In this document: positions 40,266 through 49,954 of the stretch, piece by piece
Position numbering within the stretch: the first letter of the stretch is position 1
Layout: the number at the start of each line of letters is the position of its first letter
Assembly: GCF_040529055.1 (NCBI RefSeq)
Contig: NZ_CP132342.1
Span: 1,141,001 to 1,205,000, forward strand
Direction: 5' to 3'
From: Xanthomonas sontii
GTDB lineage: Bacteria > Pseudomonadota > Gammaproteobacteria > Xanthomonadales > Xanthomonadaceae
Length of the DNA stretch: 64,000 bases
Program-made: the position numbers and the translations under genes
The notes under the pieces: generated by a model
Told to the model about the DNA's origin: nothing
Database searches by the model: none
The model's input: the letters and a program-made list of their open reading frames with translations, nothing else

Positions 40266-41789
40266 ATGCGCCCTGGATCCCTGTTGTTGCTTGTCCTGTT
40301 GTCGCCTTCCCTGATCCTGTCGGCCAGCGCCGCGCAGTCCACGCTCACCCGCGACAATGGCGCGCCGGTGGGCGACAACCAGAACTCGCAGACCGCCGGC
40401 CCCAACGGCCCGACGTTGCTGCAGGACGTGCAACTGATCCAGAAGCTGCAGCGCTTCGACCGCGAGCGCATCCCCGAGCGCGTGGTGCACGCGCGCGGCA
40501 CCGGCGTGCATGGCGAGTTCACCGCCACCGCCGACATCTCCGACTTGAGTAAGGCCAAGGTGTTCGCGCCGGGCACGACCACGCCGGTGTTCGTGCGCTT
40601 CTCCTCGGTGGTGCACGGCAACCATTCGCCGGAGACGCTGCGCGATCCGCACGGTTTCGCCACCAAGTTCTACACCAGCGAAGGCAACTGGGACCTGGTG
40701 GGCAACAACTTCCCGACCTTCTTCATCCGCGATGCGATCAAGTTCCCGGACATGGTGCATGCGTTCAAGCCGGACCCGCGCACCAACCTCGACGACGATG
40801 CGCGCCGCTTCGACTTCTTCTCGCACGTGCCCGAGGCGACCCGCACCCTGACCCTGCTGTACTCCAACGAAGGCACGCCGGCCGGCTACCGCTTCATGGA
40901 CGGCAACGGCGTGCATGCCTACAAGCTGGTCAACGCGCAGGGCCAGGTGCACTACGTCAAGTTCCACTGGAAGAGCCTGCAGGGCCTCAAGAACCTGGAT
41001 CCGCAGCAGGTGGTGACGGTGCAGGGCAAGGACTACAGCCACCTGACCAACGACCTGGTCGGCGCGATCAAGCGCGGCGACTATCCGAAGTGGGACCTGT
41101 ACATCCAGGTGCTCGCGCCCGAGGACCTGGCCAAGTTCGACTTCGATCCGCTGGATGCCACCAAGATCTGGCCGGGCGTGCCCGAGCGCAAGATCGGGCA
41201 GATGGTGCTGAACAGGAACGTGGACAACTTCTTCCAGGAGACCGAGCAGGTGGCGATGGCGCCGGCCAATCTGGTGCCGGGCATCGAGCCGTCGGAAGAC
41301 CGCCTGCTGCAGGGGCGGATCTTCTCCTACGCCGACACGCAGCTGTACCGCGTCGGCACCAATGGCCTGAGCCTGCCGGTGAACCGGCCGCGCGTGGCGG
41401 TCAACAACGGCAACCAGGACGGCGCGATGAATGCCGGCAGCACCAGCAGCGGCGTGAACTACGAGCCGAGCCGTCTCAGCCCGAGGCCGCAGGATCCGAA
41501 CGCGCGCTACAGCCAGTTGCCGCTGTCCGGCACCACCCAGCAGGCCAGGATCACGCGCGAGCAGAACTTCAAGCAGGCCGGCGAACTGTTCCGCAGCTAC
41601 AGCAAGAAGGAACAGCAGGACCTGATCCAGAGCTTCGGCGAATCGCTGGCCGGCACCGACGACGCGAGCAAGCACATCATGCTGTCGTTCCTGTACAAGG
41701 CCGACCCGGCCTACGGCAGCGGCGTGGCGCGGGTGGCCAAGGGCGACCTGGCGCGGGTCAAGCAATTGGCTGCGCAGCTGCAGGATTGA
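40266..41789 (+). CDS. katB: Periplasmic catalase (KatB-type, monofunctional haem)
   Basis: A 507-residue haem catalase with an N-terminal signal peptide (LLLLVLLSPSLILSASA), so it acts in the periplasm. The catalytic His is in RVVHARGTGVHGEF, the distal Asn in GNNFPTFFIRDAIKFPD and the proximal haem Tyr in RIFSYADTQLYRVG. The C-terminal domain is short, as in small-subunit catalases. ATG 40266 starts the signal peptide. It is followed 64 bp later by an ankyrin-repeat gene, the katB-ankB arrangement known in Pseudomonas. Confidence 0.92.
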   Translation: MRPGSLLLLVLLSPSLILSASAAQSTLTRDNGAPVGDNQNSQTAGPNGPTLLQDVQLIQKLQRFDRERIPERVVHARGTGVHGEFTATADISDLSKAKVFAPGTTTPVFVRFSSVVHGNHSPETLRDPHGFATKFYTSEGNWDLVGNNFPTFFIRDAIKFPDMVHAFKPDPRTNLDDDARRFDFFSHVPEATRTLTLLYSNEGTPAGYRFMDGNGVHAYKLVNAQGQVHYVKFHWKSLQGLKNLDPQQVVTVQGKDYSHLTNDLVGAIKRGDYPKWDLYIQVLAPEDLAKFDFDPLDATKIWPGVPERKIGQMVLNRNVDNFFQETEQVAMAPANLVPGIEPSEDRLLQGRIFSYADTQLYRVGTNGLSLPVNRPRVAVNNGNQDGAMNAGSTSSGVNYEPSRLSPRPQDPNARYSQLPLSGTTQQARITREQNFKQAGELFRSYSKKEQQDLIQSFGESLAGTDDASKHIMLSFLYKADPAYGSGVARVAKGDLARVKQLAAQLQD

Positions 41790-41853
41790 TCCGTCCCACG
41801 CGCGGCCCGGCGGCGGCATCGCCGCGCCGCGCACTTTCTTGCGGAGACTCCCC

Positions 41854-42411
41854 ATGCGTCGTGTTGTCCTCTTCCTTCTTGGCCTCGCGGTCAGCGCCAC
41901 GGCGGTCGCTGCACCGGCCGCGCCGGCGGCGCCCGATCCGGCCGCGGTGCAGGCGCAATTGCGCAGCTACTTCTTCGATGCCGCGCGGCAGGGCCGCCAG
42001 GACATGCTGGCCGAGTTCATCCGCGCCCATTACGACCTCGATACCCGCGACGACAAGGGTTACACCGCGCTGATCCTGGCCGCCTACCACGGCCAGCAGG
42101 CGGCGGTGGAGCAGTTGCTGCGCGCCGGTGCCGATCCCTGCGCGCAGGACAAGCGCGGCAACACCGCGCTGATGGGCGCGATCTTCAAGGGCGAGCTGAG
42201 CATCGCCAAGCGGCTGATGCAGGCCGATTGCGCGCCGGACCAGCGCAACAACGCCGGTCAGACCGCGGCCATGTATGCGGCGCTGTTCCAGCGCACCGAG
42301 GTGCTGAAGGACCTCGCCGCCAAGGGTGCCGACCTGCAGGCCAGGGATGCGCAAGGCAACGACGTGGCCAAACTGCAGCGCGGCGAGTTCGCGACCGCAC
42401 CGGCGCGCTGA
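41854..42411 (+). CDS. Periplasmic ankyrin-repeat protein (AnkB-like)
   Basis: A 185-residue protein with a signal peptide (VVLFLLGLAVSATAVA) and at least three ankyrin repeats: DKGYTALILAAYHGQQAAVE, KRGNTALMGAIFKGELSIAK and NAGQTAAMYAALFQRTEVLK. In Pseudomonas aeruginosa, AnkB encoded next to KatB is needed for full catalase activity. The same role is inferred here from synteny and shared export. Confidence 0.88.
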   Translation: MRRVVLFLLGLAVSATAVAAPAAPAAPDPAAVQAQLRSYFFDAARQGRQDMLAEFIRAHYDLDTRDDKGYTALILAAYHGQQAAVEQLLRAGADPCAQDKRGNTALMGAIFKGELSIAKRLMQADCAPDQRNNAGQTAAMYAALFQRTEVLKDLAAKGADLQARDAQGNDVAKLQRGEFATAPAR

Positions 42412-42649
42412 GCGGTCCCGCCTCGCTCCACCTCCGGAGCGGAGGCCGGGACCGGCAATCGCACGGCGCGTGGATCGCAGGCCGCGGATCGGCGAAAATG
42501 CCCGGGTGGCCGGTTCCTCCGGCCCGCCGCGGCCCGTGCCGCCGCTGTTCCCGCTCCGGCGGGCGGTGGCGCCGCAGGGCCGCGTGCTGCCCTGTCGGCA
42601 TCGTGCCGGCGCTCTGCCGCGGCCAGCCGTCGCCCATCCCGGATCTGTC

Positions 42650-44221
42650 TTGAACGCCACTGCCCCCGTTTCGCCCGACCACCTGCCCCTGGCCGAGCGC
42701 CTGCGCATTGCCCTGGACCTGCTCGAGACCATCGCCGCCGACCGGCGCGTGCTCGATACCTTGCCGGAAGCCGAGCGGGTGCGCCTGCTGCAGGTGGTCG
42801 CCCAGGTCTTCAATCCCGAGCCCAAGGCGCGGCGCAAGCTGCTCAAGGAACAGGCGCGCGAGCGCCACCAGGAGAAGGTGCGCAAGGCCGAGGAGCTGCT
42901 GGCGCAGACCGGCATCCGTGCGCTGCGGCGCAAACCGGTGTTCAGCACGCCCAACTATTTCCCGCCGCACACGCCGGAAGCGCTGACCCATGCGCAGGCC
43001 GTGGCCGAGGCGCCGGCGGCGCATTCGCCCGAGTTGCGCCACTGCTACGTGTGCAAGCAGAAGTACACCGAGCTGCATCACTTCTACGACCAGATGTGCC
43101 CGCCCTGCGCCGAGTTGAACTACTTCAAGCGCACCGAGACCGCGGACCTGCGCGGGCGCGTGGCGCTGCTCACCGGCGGCCGGGTCAAGATCGGCTACCA
43201 GGCCGGGCTCAAGCTGCTGCGTGCGGGTGCGGAGCTGATCGTGACCACGCGCTTCCCGCGCGACTCGGCGGCGCGCTACGCGGAGGAGCCGGATTTCGCC
43301 GAGTGGGGCCACCGCCTGCAGGTGTACGGGCTGGACCTGCGCCACACGCCCAGCGTCGAGGCGTTCTGCAGCGAACTGCTGGCGACTCGCAGCCGCCTGG
43401 ATTTCATCGTCAACAACGCCTGCCAGACCGTGCGCCGGCCGCCGCAGTTCTACGCGCACATGCTGGCCGGCGAGACCGCCGCGCTGCACGAGCTGCCCGA
43501 GCACGTGCGCCGGCTGGTGGGCCAGTACGAAGGCCTGCGCGGCCCCGATCTGCTGCCGGCTGGGGGCAGCACGCAGCTGGCCGGGGCGGGCCAGGGACGC
43601 AGCGGTGCCGACGGCCTGCTGCGCGCCGCGGAGCTGTCGCAGGTGCCGCTGCTGGCCGACGACCTGCTCGCCCAGCAGCACCTGTTCCCGGAGGGGCGCC
43701 TGGACCAGGACCTGCAGCAGGTCGACCTGCGCGGGCGCAACTCCTGGCGCCTGCTGCTGGACGAAGTGTCCTCGGTGGAACTGCTGGAGACGCAACTGGT
43801 CAACGCGGTCGCGCCGTTCGTCCTCAACGCGCGGCTCAAGCCGCTGATGCTGCGCACGCCTGAGCGCGACAAGCACATCGTCAACGTGTCGGCGATGGAG
43901 GGGCAGTTCTACCGCAACTTCAAGACCACCCGGCATCCGCACACCAACATGGCCAAGGCCGCGTTGAACATGATGACCCGCACCTCGGCGGCCGATTACC
44001 AGAACGACGGCATCCACATGAACAGCGTGGATACCGGCTGGGTCACCGACGAGGATCCGGCCGAGATCGCCGCGCGCAAGGTGCAGGAGGAGCGCTTCCA
44101 TCCGCCGCTGGACATCGTCGACGGCGCCGCGCGCATCGTCGATCCGATCATCCACGGCTTCAACACCGGCGAGCACGTGTGGGGCCAGTTCCTCAAGGAC
44201 TACGCGCCGACGGATTGGTGA
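42650..44221 (+). CDS. SDR oxidoreductase with N-terminal zinc ribbon
   Basis: About 523 residues. Residues 1-110 are a helical N-terminal region; residues 125-165 hold CYVCKQKY...MCPPC, a four-Cys zinc ribbon. The rest is a short-chain dehydrogenase (VALLTGGRVKIGYQAGLKLL, FIVNNACQ), but with NVSAMEGQFYRN replacing the usual YxxxK neighbourhood and SAADYQNDGIHMNSVDTGW downstream. No ATG is available upstream of the conserved part; TTG 42650 is taken as the start. The substrate is unknown. Confidence 0.78.
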   Translation: MNATAPVSPDHLPLAERLRIALDLLETIAADRRVLDTLPEAERVRLLQVVAQVFNPEPKARRKLLKEQARERHQEKVRKAEELLAQTGIRALRRKPVFSTPNYFPPHTPEALTHAQAVAEAPAAHSPELRHCYVCKQKYTELHHFYDQMCPPCAELNYFKRTETADLRGRVALLTGGRVKIGYQAGLKLLRAGAELIVTTRFPRDSAARYAEEPDFAEWGHRLQVYGLDLRHTPSVEAFCSELLATRSRLDFIVNNACQTVRRPPQFYAHMLAGETAALHELPEHVRRLVGQYEGLRGPDLLPAGGSTQLAGAGQGRSGADGLLRAAELSQVPLLADDLLAQQHLFPEGRLDQDLQQVDLRGRNSWRLLLDEVSSVELLETQLVNAVAPFVLNARLKPLMLRTPERDKHIVNVSAMEGQFYRNFKTTRHPHTNMAKAALNMMTRTSAADYQNDGIHMNSVDTGWVTDEDPAEIAARKVQEERFHPPLDIVDGAARIVDPIIHGFNTGEHVWGQFLKDYAPTDW

Positions 44222-44317
44222 GAGACGGCGCGCGGGGGCGGGCTGCGCCAGCGCGCCCGCGTCCCTGTTCCGACGATCGCCGCGGCCATGCCGGCGGCGT
44301 TGTCGTGCTTTCGGATG

Positions 44318-44848
44318 TCAGTCGCCGGCGGCCGCACGCCGCATGGTGCCGCTGTAGCCCCAGGCGAATTGATGCCACTGATCGGTCGGGGGAACGTCGA
44401 GATTGTTCACCGTGCGCTGCCAGTAGACGATCATCTCGTCATTGGATGTCCGCGCAAGCGTGAACGACGACGACTCGACCCAGACGCCATCCTCATCGCG
44501 TCCCGAGGTGGTGCTGTAAATGAGCGCATGCGGGCCGGAATTGCGCATGCGGAACTGTCCCGGCTTCATTTCCCGCCACGCGCCACTGACCAGGTTGTAG
44601 ACGCGCACGTGCCAGCGCGAAACCACGAAGCGAAAACGCATGGGAAAGCCTGCGCTATCCACGTAGTGCGGCGCGTCGAAGCCGTCGAGCACGCCTTCCC
44701 AGCTGCCTTGAAAGTCGAAGCTGGCATCGCTGGGGTGGGCCAGGACGGGGCGTGGCCGATACGAGTAGAGCGGCGCGGTGATGGTGGCGCAGGCGCTCGT
44801 CAGCAGACACAACGCAAGCGCAACGGCCCAGGGTCTACATGCTTTCAT
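44318..44848 (-). CDS. Putative lipoprotein, unknown function
   Basis: A 176-residue protein with lipoprotein-like signal ALALCLLTSACATI. The mature domain has alternating strands (FDFQGSWEGVLDGFD, FRMRNSGPHALIYST, DEMIVYWQRTVNN), which may form a small beta-barrel or lipocalin-like fold; that is a guess. ATG 44848 is chosen as the start of the signal. No operon partner is evident. Confidence 0.62.
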   Translation of the reverse strand: MKACRPWAVALALCLLTSACATITAPLYSYRPRPVLAHPSDASFDFQGSWEGVLDGFDAPHYVDSAGFPMRFRFVVSRWHVRVYNLVSGAWREMKPGQFRMRNSGPHALIYSTTSGRDEDGVWVESSSFTLARTSNDEMIVYWQRTVNNLDVPPTDQWHQFAWGYSGTMRRAAAGD

Positions 44849-44962
44849 GGCACATGGCATCCGATTCGATCGGCCAGCAGCCGGTTCGACATGGTTGGTT
44901 CGTAAGAGACGCATCCGGATCGGGAAGATCGGACGATGCGCTCGAGGCTTGCGCGACGGCGC

Positions 44963-45385
44963 TCAACGGGATGGATCGGAGGTGGCCGTCGCTTCGCCTT
45001 GGTCGCGTTCGCGGCCCCAGAACTCGACCATGATGGTCATCATGGTCCACACGATCAGCGTCGGCTGCACCTTGTCCGGCAGCAGGGCCTGGCCCTTGAG
45101 CATCACGTCGATCACCTTCGGCAGTGCCAGCACCATCAGCAGGGTGTAGATCGCGTACGCCACCCGGTGCCGGCTGCTGGAAATGAACAGGATCGAGATG
45201 ACCAGGCTGGCGAGGACGCCCAGGACCACACCGAACTGCCAGGCGTTGAGGCGCTCGGTGCCGGTGAGCACCAGGCCCAGGACGGCACCGAAGAACATGT
45301 TCAGGCCGTTGAGATTGGCCTGGTACTCGTCCCTGGTCATGCGGCCGAGGCCGACCTTGCCGAACACGTTCCATCCCTTGCGCAT
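44963..45385 (-). CDS. Membrane protein, unknown function
   Basis: A 140-residue protein with four hydrophobic segments (MFFGAVLGLVLTGTERL, FGVVLGVLASLVISILFI, VAYAIYTLLMVLALPKVI, PTLIVWTMMTIMVEFWG) and a short charged tail. ATG 45385 begins MRKGWNVFGKVGLGRMTRDE. No family was recognised. Confidence 0.65.
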   Translation of the reverse strand: MRKGWNVFGKVGLGRMTRDEYQANLNGLNMFFGAVLGLVLTGTERLNAWQFGVVLGVLASLVISILFISSSRHRVAYAIYTLLMVLALPKVIDVMLKGQALLPDKVQPTLIVWTMMTIMVEFWGRERDQGEATATSDPSR

Positions 45386-45539
45386 GCTCGCTCCCCTTCG
45401 CATTGCCGCATCCTGGCGTCGCCACGCCTTCCGCTGGCCGCACGCCTCCCCGCCTCCACTGTAGCGAAGATCGCGCGCGTTCGTCGCCTGCCCGCCGCGC
45501 GTCGCGTGTCGCTGCGCCACGGCGCGGGAACCGCCTGCG

Positions 45540-46007
45540 CTAGCCCAGGGTCTGCAACTCGCCGCGCGGGCCGTCTGGTGTCAGGTACAGATGCCCGATG
45601 CCGATCGGCAGGCGGAAACGACGCGGCCCGGCACTGCCCGGGTTGAGGTAGAGCACGCCGTCGCGGGTCTCCAGCAAGGGCTTGTGCGAGTGGCCGCTGA
45701 TCACCACATCCACGCCGTCGGCGACGCGCGCCAGGGTCTTCAGGTCGTGGCGCACGTGCAGGCGCACGCCGTCGATGTCCAGGTCCAGGGTCTCGGGCAG
45801 CGCCTGTGCCCATGGCGCGGTGTCGATGTTGCCGCGGATCGCGTGCAGCGGTGCCAGTTCCCGCAGTGCGTCGAGCACGTCCGGTTTGCCGATGTCGCCG
45901 GCATGCACGATCGCGGCGCAGCCGCGCAAGGCCGCCAGCGCCTCGGGGCGCAGCAGGCCATGGGTATCGGCGATCACGCCGAGATGCAGCGGTCGAACGG
46001 GACGCAT
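45540..46007 (-). CDS. YfcE/MJ0936-type metallophosphoesterase
   Basis: A 155-residue calcineurin-like phosphodiesterase with all metal-binding motifs: GVIADTHG, VHAGDIG, RGNID and SGHSHKP, plus NPGSAGPRR at the C-terminal side. It probably hydrolyses phosphodiesters with Mn. ATG 46007 gives the usual start. The long upstream extension of this frame is antisense to the MFS gene and is not coding. Confidence 0.9.
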   Translation of the reverse strand: MRPVRPLHLGVIADTHGLLRPEALAALRGCAAIVHAGDIGKPDVLDALRELAPLHAIRGNIDTAPWAQALPETLDLDIDGVRLHVRHDLKTLARVADGVDVVISGHSHKPLLETRDGVLYLNPGSAGPRRFRLPIGIGHLYLTPDGPRGELQTLG

Positions 46008-46382
46008 CGGTGGCGCTTCCTGGTGCGTGACAGCGTGCAGGCTACCCGTTCGGACGTGGTGGCGTCGTTGCGACCTGCGCGTGCTGGCCTGTTTCGTGAG
46101 GCGATGGCGCCAGCGAGCCGAGAGCGGGCGTAGAGATCGTATCGACATCGACATCGACATCGACGCTTGGTGCATCACCGGCGCGTATCGGGATGCACCC
46201 GATGTTGCATCAGCGGCAGTTCCGGCCTGGGCGTCGTACCGCTGTGCATTAACCCGCACGTAGCGGCGTGCGGCGTCATGGCGGCATGCGCACGCGACGT
46301 GTTGTACCGTTGCCGCGCGCCGCCCTTGCTGTCGCACGACATCGCAAGGCAGTGCCGTTTCTTCTCCAGCAGACTCCGACCG
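46008..46382. other. Intergenic region with ATCGAC tandem repeat
   Basis: About 375 bp between the divergent phosphodiesterase and MFS transporter genes. It contains four copies of ATCGAC in a row (about 46140-46164). No gene or recognisable operator was found. It presumably holds promoters for both flanking genes. Confidence 0.4.
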
Positions 46383-47684
46383 ATGACCGCTTCCGCACCA
46401 TCCCCAGCCGAGGCCGCGCCGCACGGCGCCGCCGCCGTGTTCCGCGTGGTCACCGGCAACTTCCTCGAGATGTACGACTTCATGGTCTATGGCTTCTATG
46501 CCACGGCCATCGGCCATGCGTTCTTCCCGTCGCATAGCGCGTTCGCTTCGCTGATGCTGTCGCTGGCCACGTTCGGCGCCGGCTTCCTGATGCGGCCGAT
46601 CGGCGCGCTGGTGCTCGGCGGTTACATCGACCGGCACGGGCGTCGCAAGGGCCTGATCCTGACCCTGGGGCTGATGTCGGCCGGCGTGCTGCTGATCGCC
46701 TTCGTCCCCGGTTACGGCACCATCGGCGTGCTGGCGCCGTTGCTGGTGCTGCTCGGCCGCCTGCTGCAGGGCTTCTCCGCCGGCGCCGAGCTGGGCGGTG
46801 TGTCGGTGTATCTGGCCGAGATCGCCACGCCGGGCCGGCGCGGCTTCTACGTGGCCTGGCAGTCGGCCAGCCAGCAGGTGGCGGTGGTGTTCGCCGCTGC
46901 GCTCGGCGTGGCCCTGCACGCGCTGCTCTCCGACAGCACGATGGACAGCTGGGGCTGGCGCGTGCCGTTCGCCATCGGCAGCCTGATCGTGCCGCTGATC
47001 TTCCTGATCCGCCGCTCGCTGCAGGAAACCCCGGAGTTCGCCGCGCGTCAGGCCCCGGACCTGGCCGGCATCGCGCGCTCGCTGCGCGCCAATGTCGGAT
47101 TGATCCTGGCCGGCGTGGGTATGGTGATGATGACCACCGTGTCGTTCTACCTGATCACCGCCTACATGCCGACCTACGGCCGCGCCGAGCTGCACCTGAG
47201 CGAGCTCGACAGCCTGGTGGTGACCGGCTGCATCGGCCTGTCCAATTTCGTGTGGCTGCCGGTGATGGGCGCGCTGAGCGACCGCATCGGCCGCAAGCCG
47301 CTGCTGGTGTTCGCCAGCGTGGCCATGCTGCTGACGGTGTGGCCGGCGCTGCAGTGGCTGGTCGACGCGCCCTCGTTCGTGCGGCTGCTGCTGGTCGGCG
47401 AGTGGCTGTCGCTGCTGTACGGTGCCTACAACGGTGCGATGGTGGTGGCGCTGACCGAGGTGATGCCGGCCGAGGTGCGCACCACCGGCTTCTCGCTGGC
47501 CTACAGCCTGGCCACTGCGACGATGGGCGGCTTCACCCCGGCGGTGTCCACCTGGCTGATCCACACCACCCACAGCCGTGCTGCCCCGGCGTTGTGGCTG
47601 TCGCTGGCGGCGCTGATCGGCCTGGCCTGCACCTTGCTGCTGTTCCGTCGCCAGCGCGGCGCCGGCACGTTACACGCCGCCTGA
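46383..47684 (+). CDS. MFS citrate/dicarboxylate-type proton symporter
   Basis: A 433-residue transporter with 12 predicted helices. It carries the metabolite:H+ symporter family features [35 protein letters not shown] (loop 2-3 motif), [20 protein letters not shown] and [10 protein letters not shown] (loop 8-9). It closely resembles the CitA/TcuC tricarballylate-citrate symporter group. ATG 46383. Substrate assignment beyond organic acids is tentative. Confidence 0.88.
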   Translation: MTASAPSPAEAAPHGAAAVFRVVTGNFLEMYDFMVYGFYATAIGHAFFPSHSAFASLMLSLATFGAGFLMRPIGALVLGGYIDRHGRRKGLILTLGLMSAGVLLIAFVPGYGTIGVLAPLLVLLGRLLQGFSAGAELGGVSVYLAEIATPGRRGFYVAWQSASQQVAVVFAAALGVALHALLSDSTMDSWGWRVPFAIGSLIVPLIFLIRRSLQETPEFAARQAPDLAGIARSLRANVGLILAGVGMVMMTTVSFYLITAYMPTYGRAELHLSELDSLVVTGCIGLSNFVWLPVMGALSDRIGRKPLLVFASVAMLLTVWPALQWLVDAPSFVRLLLVGEWLSLLYGAYNGAMVVALTEVMPAEVRTTGFSLAYSLATATMGGFTPAVSTWLIHTTHSRAAPALWLSLAALIGLACTLLLFRRQRGAGTLHAA

Positions 47685-47752
47685 GTGCCGCATTGCCCGG
47701 ACGCGGGGCAGGGCGGCGGCGGTCCGCCCCGCCCTGCGCAACCCGCGCCGGC

Positions 47753-49465
47753 CTAGCCCAGGTCCAGCGCGGCGGTGAGGTCGCCCGGCACCACGCCGCT
47801 GGCCGCGTGCATCGCACGTTCGCGCTCGACCAGGCCCGGCAACGGCTCCAGGCCGAAGCGGCGGGTGATGAAGCGCAGGATCGAGCCGGTGTCGTAGACG
47901 CTGTGGTCGACGTGGCCGCGCCTGGCGTGCGGCGACACCACCAGCGCCGGGATGCGCGAGCCCGGGCCCCAGCGGTCGGCCTTGGGCGGCGCCACGTGGT
48001 CCCACCAGCCGCCGTTCTCGTCGAAGGTGATGAACACGACGGTCTTGTCCCACAGCGGGCTGTTGCGCAGCGCCTCCACCACCATCGCGATGTGGCGATC
48101 GCCGGCGGCCACGTCGGAATAGCCGGCGTGCATGTTGAGGTTGCCCTGCGGCTTGTAGAACGTCACCGGCGGCAACGTGCCGGCCTGCACGTCGGCGAGG
48201 AAGCGGTTCTCCGGGGCGGTGTCGCCCAGGCCGCCGTCGCGCAGCCGTCGCGCCCGCGCCGGCGTGCCCGGGGCGAGGTTGGCGAAGTAGTTGAACGGCT
48301 GGTGGTGGATCTGGAAGTTGGGACTGCCCGGGAACTCGCTGGTGTCGCCGGTGTCGCCCTTGCCCTGCACCGCCAGCGCCCAGCCGCCGGCGTACCAGGC
48401 CCAGTCCACGCCCTTGGCGTCGAGCGCGTCGCCGATGTGGCGGTGGGTCTGCGGCGGCAGCGTGTTGGGGCTGTTGGGGTCGGCGTAGTCCGGGCGCGTC
48501 GGGTCCTGGCTGGTGCTGGGCTGGAACGGCGGGCTCAGGGTATTGATCGCCCAGAAATCCGGGGTCAGCGCGCCGTTGCGCACGAAGCGCGGCCGGCCGT
48601 TGAGCGCGGTGCCCGGCGAATCGTCCTGCACCGCCAGGCGGATCTCGTCGGGCCGGTCGCTGGCCAGCACGCTGATCTGCGTCCGCCCCGGGCTGGTGTC
48701 GGCCTTGGGGTAGTACGGCGCCTGCGCGGCGATCAGGTACTGATGGTTGAGGAACGAGCCGCCGAACGCGCCCATGAAAAAGTTGTCGCACAGCGTGTAG
48801 TCGCGCGCCAGGCTCCACAGCCGCAGCGTGGCCGGCGCATCGGCGTAGTGGCCCATCACCAGGCCGCCGGCGTCGCTCCACGCGGCGAAGCCGTCGTTGC
48901 GGCCGCCGTTGATCTGCATCTGGTTCTCGTAGAAGCGGTGCACCAGGTCGCGGGTCACGATGCCGTGCGGCAGCAGCTGGCCATCGGGCGTGCGCAGCGC
49001 GAACGGCGCATTGGGCAGCGGCCCGATCGCGTCCTCGCCGATCTTGTAGCGGCGATGCGCCACCACCTGTTCGTCCGGCGCCAGTCCGCCCCAGATCGGC
49101 GGCAGGATGTCGAGCACGCTGCCGTCGCGGTCCACCTGCCGCGCCTGCGCCGGCGTCACCTTGGACAGCGGCTGCTGCAGCCCGGGGAACTCGGGGAACA
49201 GATTGTTGAAGCTGCGGTTCTCGGCGTAGATCACCACCACGTGCTCGATCTTCTGCCGCAGTTGCCGATCCAGTTCCGTCGGCGACAGCGCACGCGCCGG
49301 TGCGCGTTTGGCGCTCTCGGCGTGGGCCTCGGCGGGGCCGCCGAGCGCCAGGGCGCTGCCGGCCAGCGCCAGGCCGCCGAGCAGGCGCCGGCGTTGCGGG
49401 TTTTCGGGGGTGGTGTCGGTGTTGGCAGGCGTGGTGGACGCGGGATCCTGGGGCGGCTTCTTCAC
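47753..49465 (-). CDS. Tat-exported acid phosphatase/phospholipase C-family phosphoesterase (AcpA-like)
   Basis: About 570 residues, with Tat signal RRRLLGGLALAGSALALGG. The alkaline-phosphatase superfamily core of AcpA/PLC type has HVVVIYAENRSFNNLF near the mature N-terminus, GAFGGSFLNHQYLIAA, and the conserved end VFITFDENGGWWDHV, SPHARRGHVDHSVYDTGSIL. It probably hydrolyses phosphoesters or phospholipids outside the cytoplasm. GTG 49465 is preferred; TTG 49519 would add 18 residues. Confidence 0.87.
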   Translation of the reverse strand: MKKPPQDPASTTPANTDTTPENPQRRRLLGGLALAGSALALGGPAEAHAESAKRAPARALSPTELDRQLRQKIEHVVVIYAENRSFNNLFPEFPGLQQPLSKVTPAQARQVDRDGSVLDILPPIWGGLAPDEQVVAHRRYKIGEDAIGPLPNAPFALRTPDGQLLPHGIVTRDLVHRFYENQMQINGGRNDGFAAWSDAGGLVMGHYADAPATLRLWSLARDYTLCDNFFMGAFGGSFLNHQYLIAAQAPYYPKADTSPGRTQISVLASDRPDEIRLAVQDDSPGTALNGRPRFVRNGALTPDFWAINTLSPPFQPSTSQDPTRPDYADPNSPNTLPPQTHRHIGDALDAKGVDWAWYAGGWALAVQGKGDTGDTSEFPGSPNFQIHHQPFNYFANLAPGTPARARRLRDGGLGDTAPENRFLADVQAGTLPPVTFYKPQGNLNMHAGYSDVAAGDRHIAMVVEALRNSPLWDKTVVFITFDENGGWWDHVAPPKADRWGPGSRIPALVVSPHARRGHVDHSVYDTGSILRFITRRFGLEPLPGLVERERAMHAASGVVPGDLTAALDLG

Positions 49466-49627
49466 GGTGTCATCGGGCGAGGGAAAGGCACCCGCCAGTG
49501 TGGGCCGCGTGAATGACAAGTCAAAGCCAGCCGGTCCCGGTGCCGGGCCGGCGTTCAGCGACCGTATCGCAGGCCGCGCTCCCGTGAGGCTGGATGAAGC
49601 TGCGTCAGGCGGTGCCCGAGGCCGCCT

Positions 49628-49918
49628 TCAGCGGCGTACCCGCGGACTGCCAAATACCTGCTCGCACAGCACCACATAGTCGCCCGAGCCGTCGCGCGCG
49701 GCCGCGCCGCTGGCGATGGCGGCGCTCAGCGTCGGGCCGAGCCGCGCCTCGCCCAGGCGCGCGGCCAGTTCCGTCAGTTGGGTCTGGAACCGGTGCTGCA
49801 TGTCGGCGATCTGCTGGGCATCGTGTCCCAGCCAGGCATAGCCCTTGTCGTTGTACGCGGCGGCACAGTGCAAGGTCTCGGCCAGGTCGCGTTGCAGGTC
49901 CTGCGGATCGGTGGGCAT
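49628..49918 (-). CDS. Small conserved protein, unknown function
   Basis: A 96-residue soluble, helical protein starting MPTDPQDLQRDLAETLHCAA. No motif was recognised. It follows the AI-2E family gene closely (37 bp from ATG 49918, or 6 bp from a GTG at 49948), so the two are probably co-transcribed. Confidence 0.6.
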   Translation of the reverse strand: MPTDPQDLQRDLAETLHCAAAYNDKGYAWLGHDAQQIADMQHRFQTQLTELAARLGEARLGPTLSAAIASGAAARDGSGDYVVLCEQVFGSPRVRR

Positions 49919-49954
49919 CGTGGCGTGCGGGATCGGGGTGGATCGCACCGCAGA

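Noticed and set aside
46140-46164. ATCGAC repeat as a CRISPR or regulatory array.
   Set aside because: Four 6-bp units without spacers are a simple tandem repeat only.
45540-47573. A 677-codon open frame on the minus strand covering both the phosphodiesterase and the MFS gene.
   Set aside because: Only its last 155 codons show a family. The rest is antisense to the MFS transporter and has His/Gln-rich composition typical of shadow frames in high-GC DNA.
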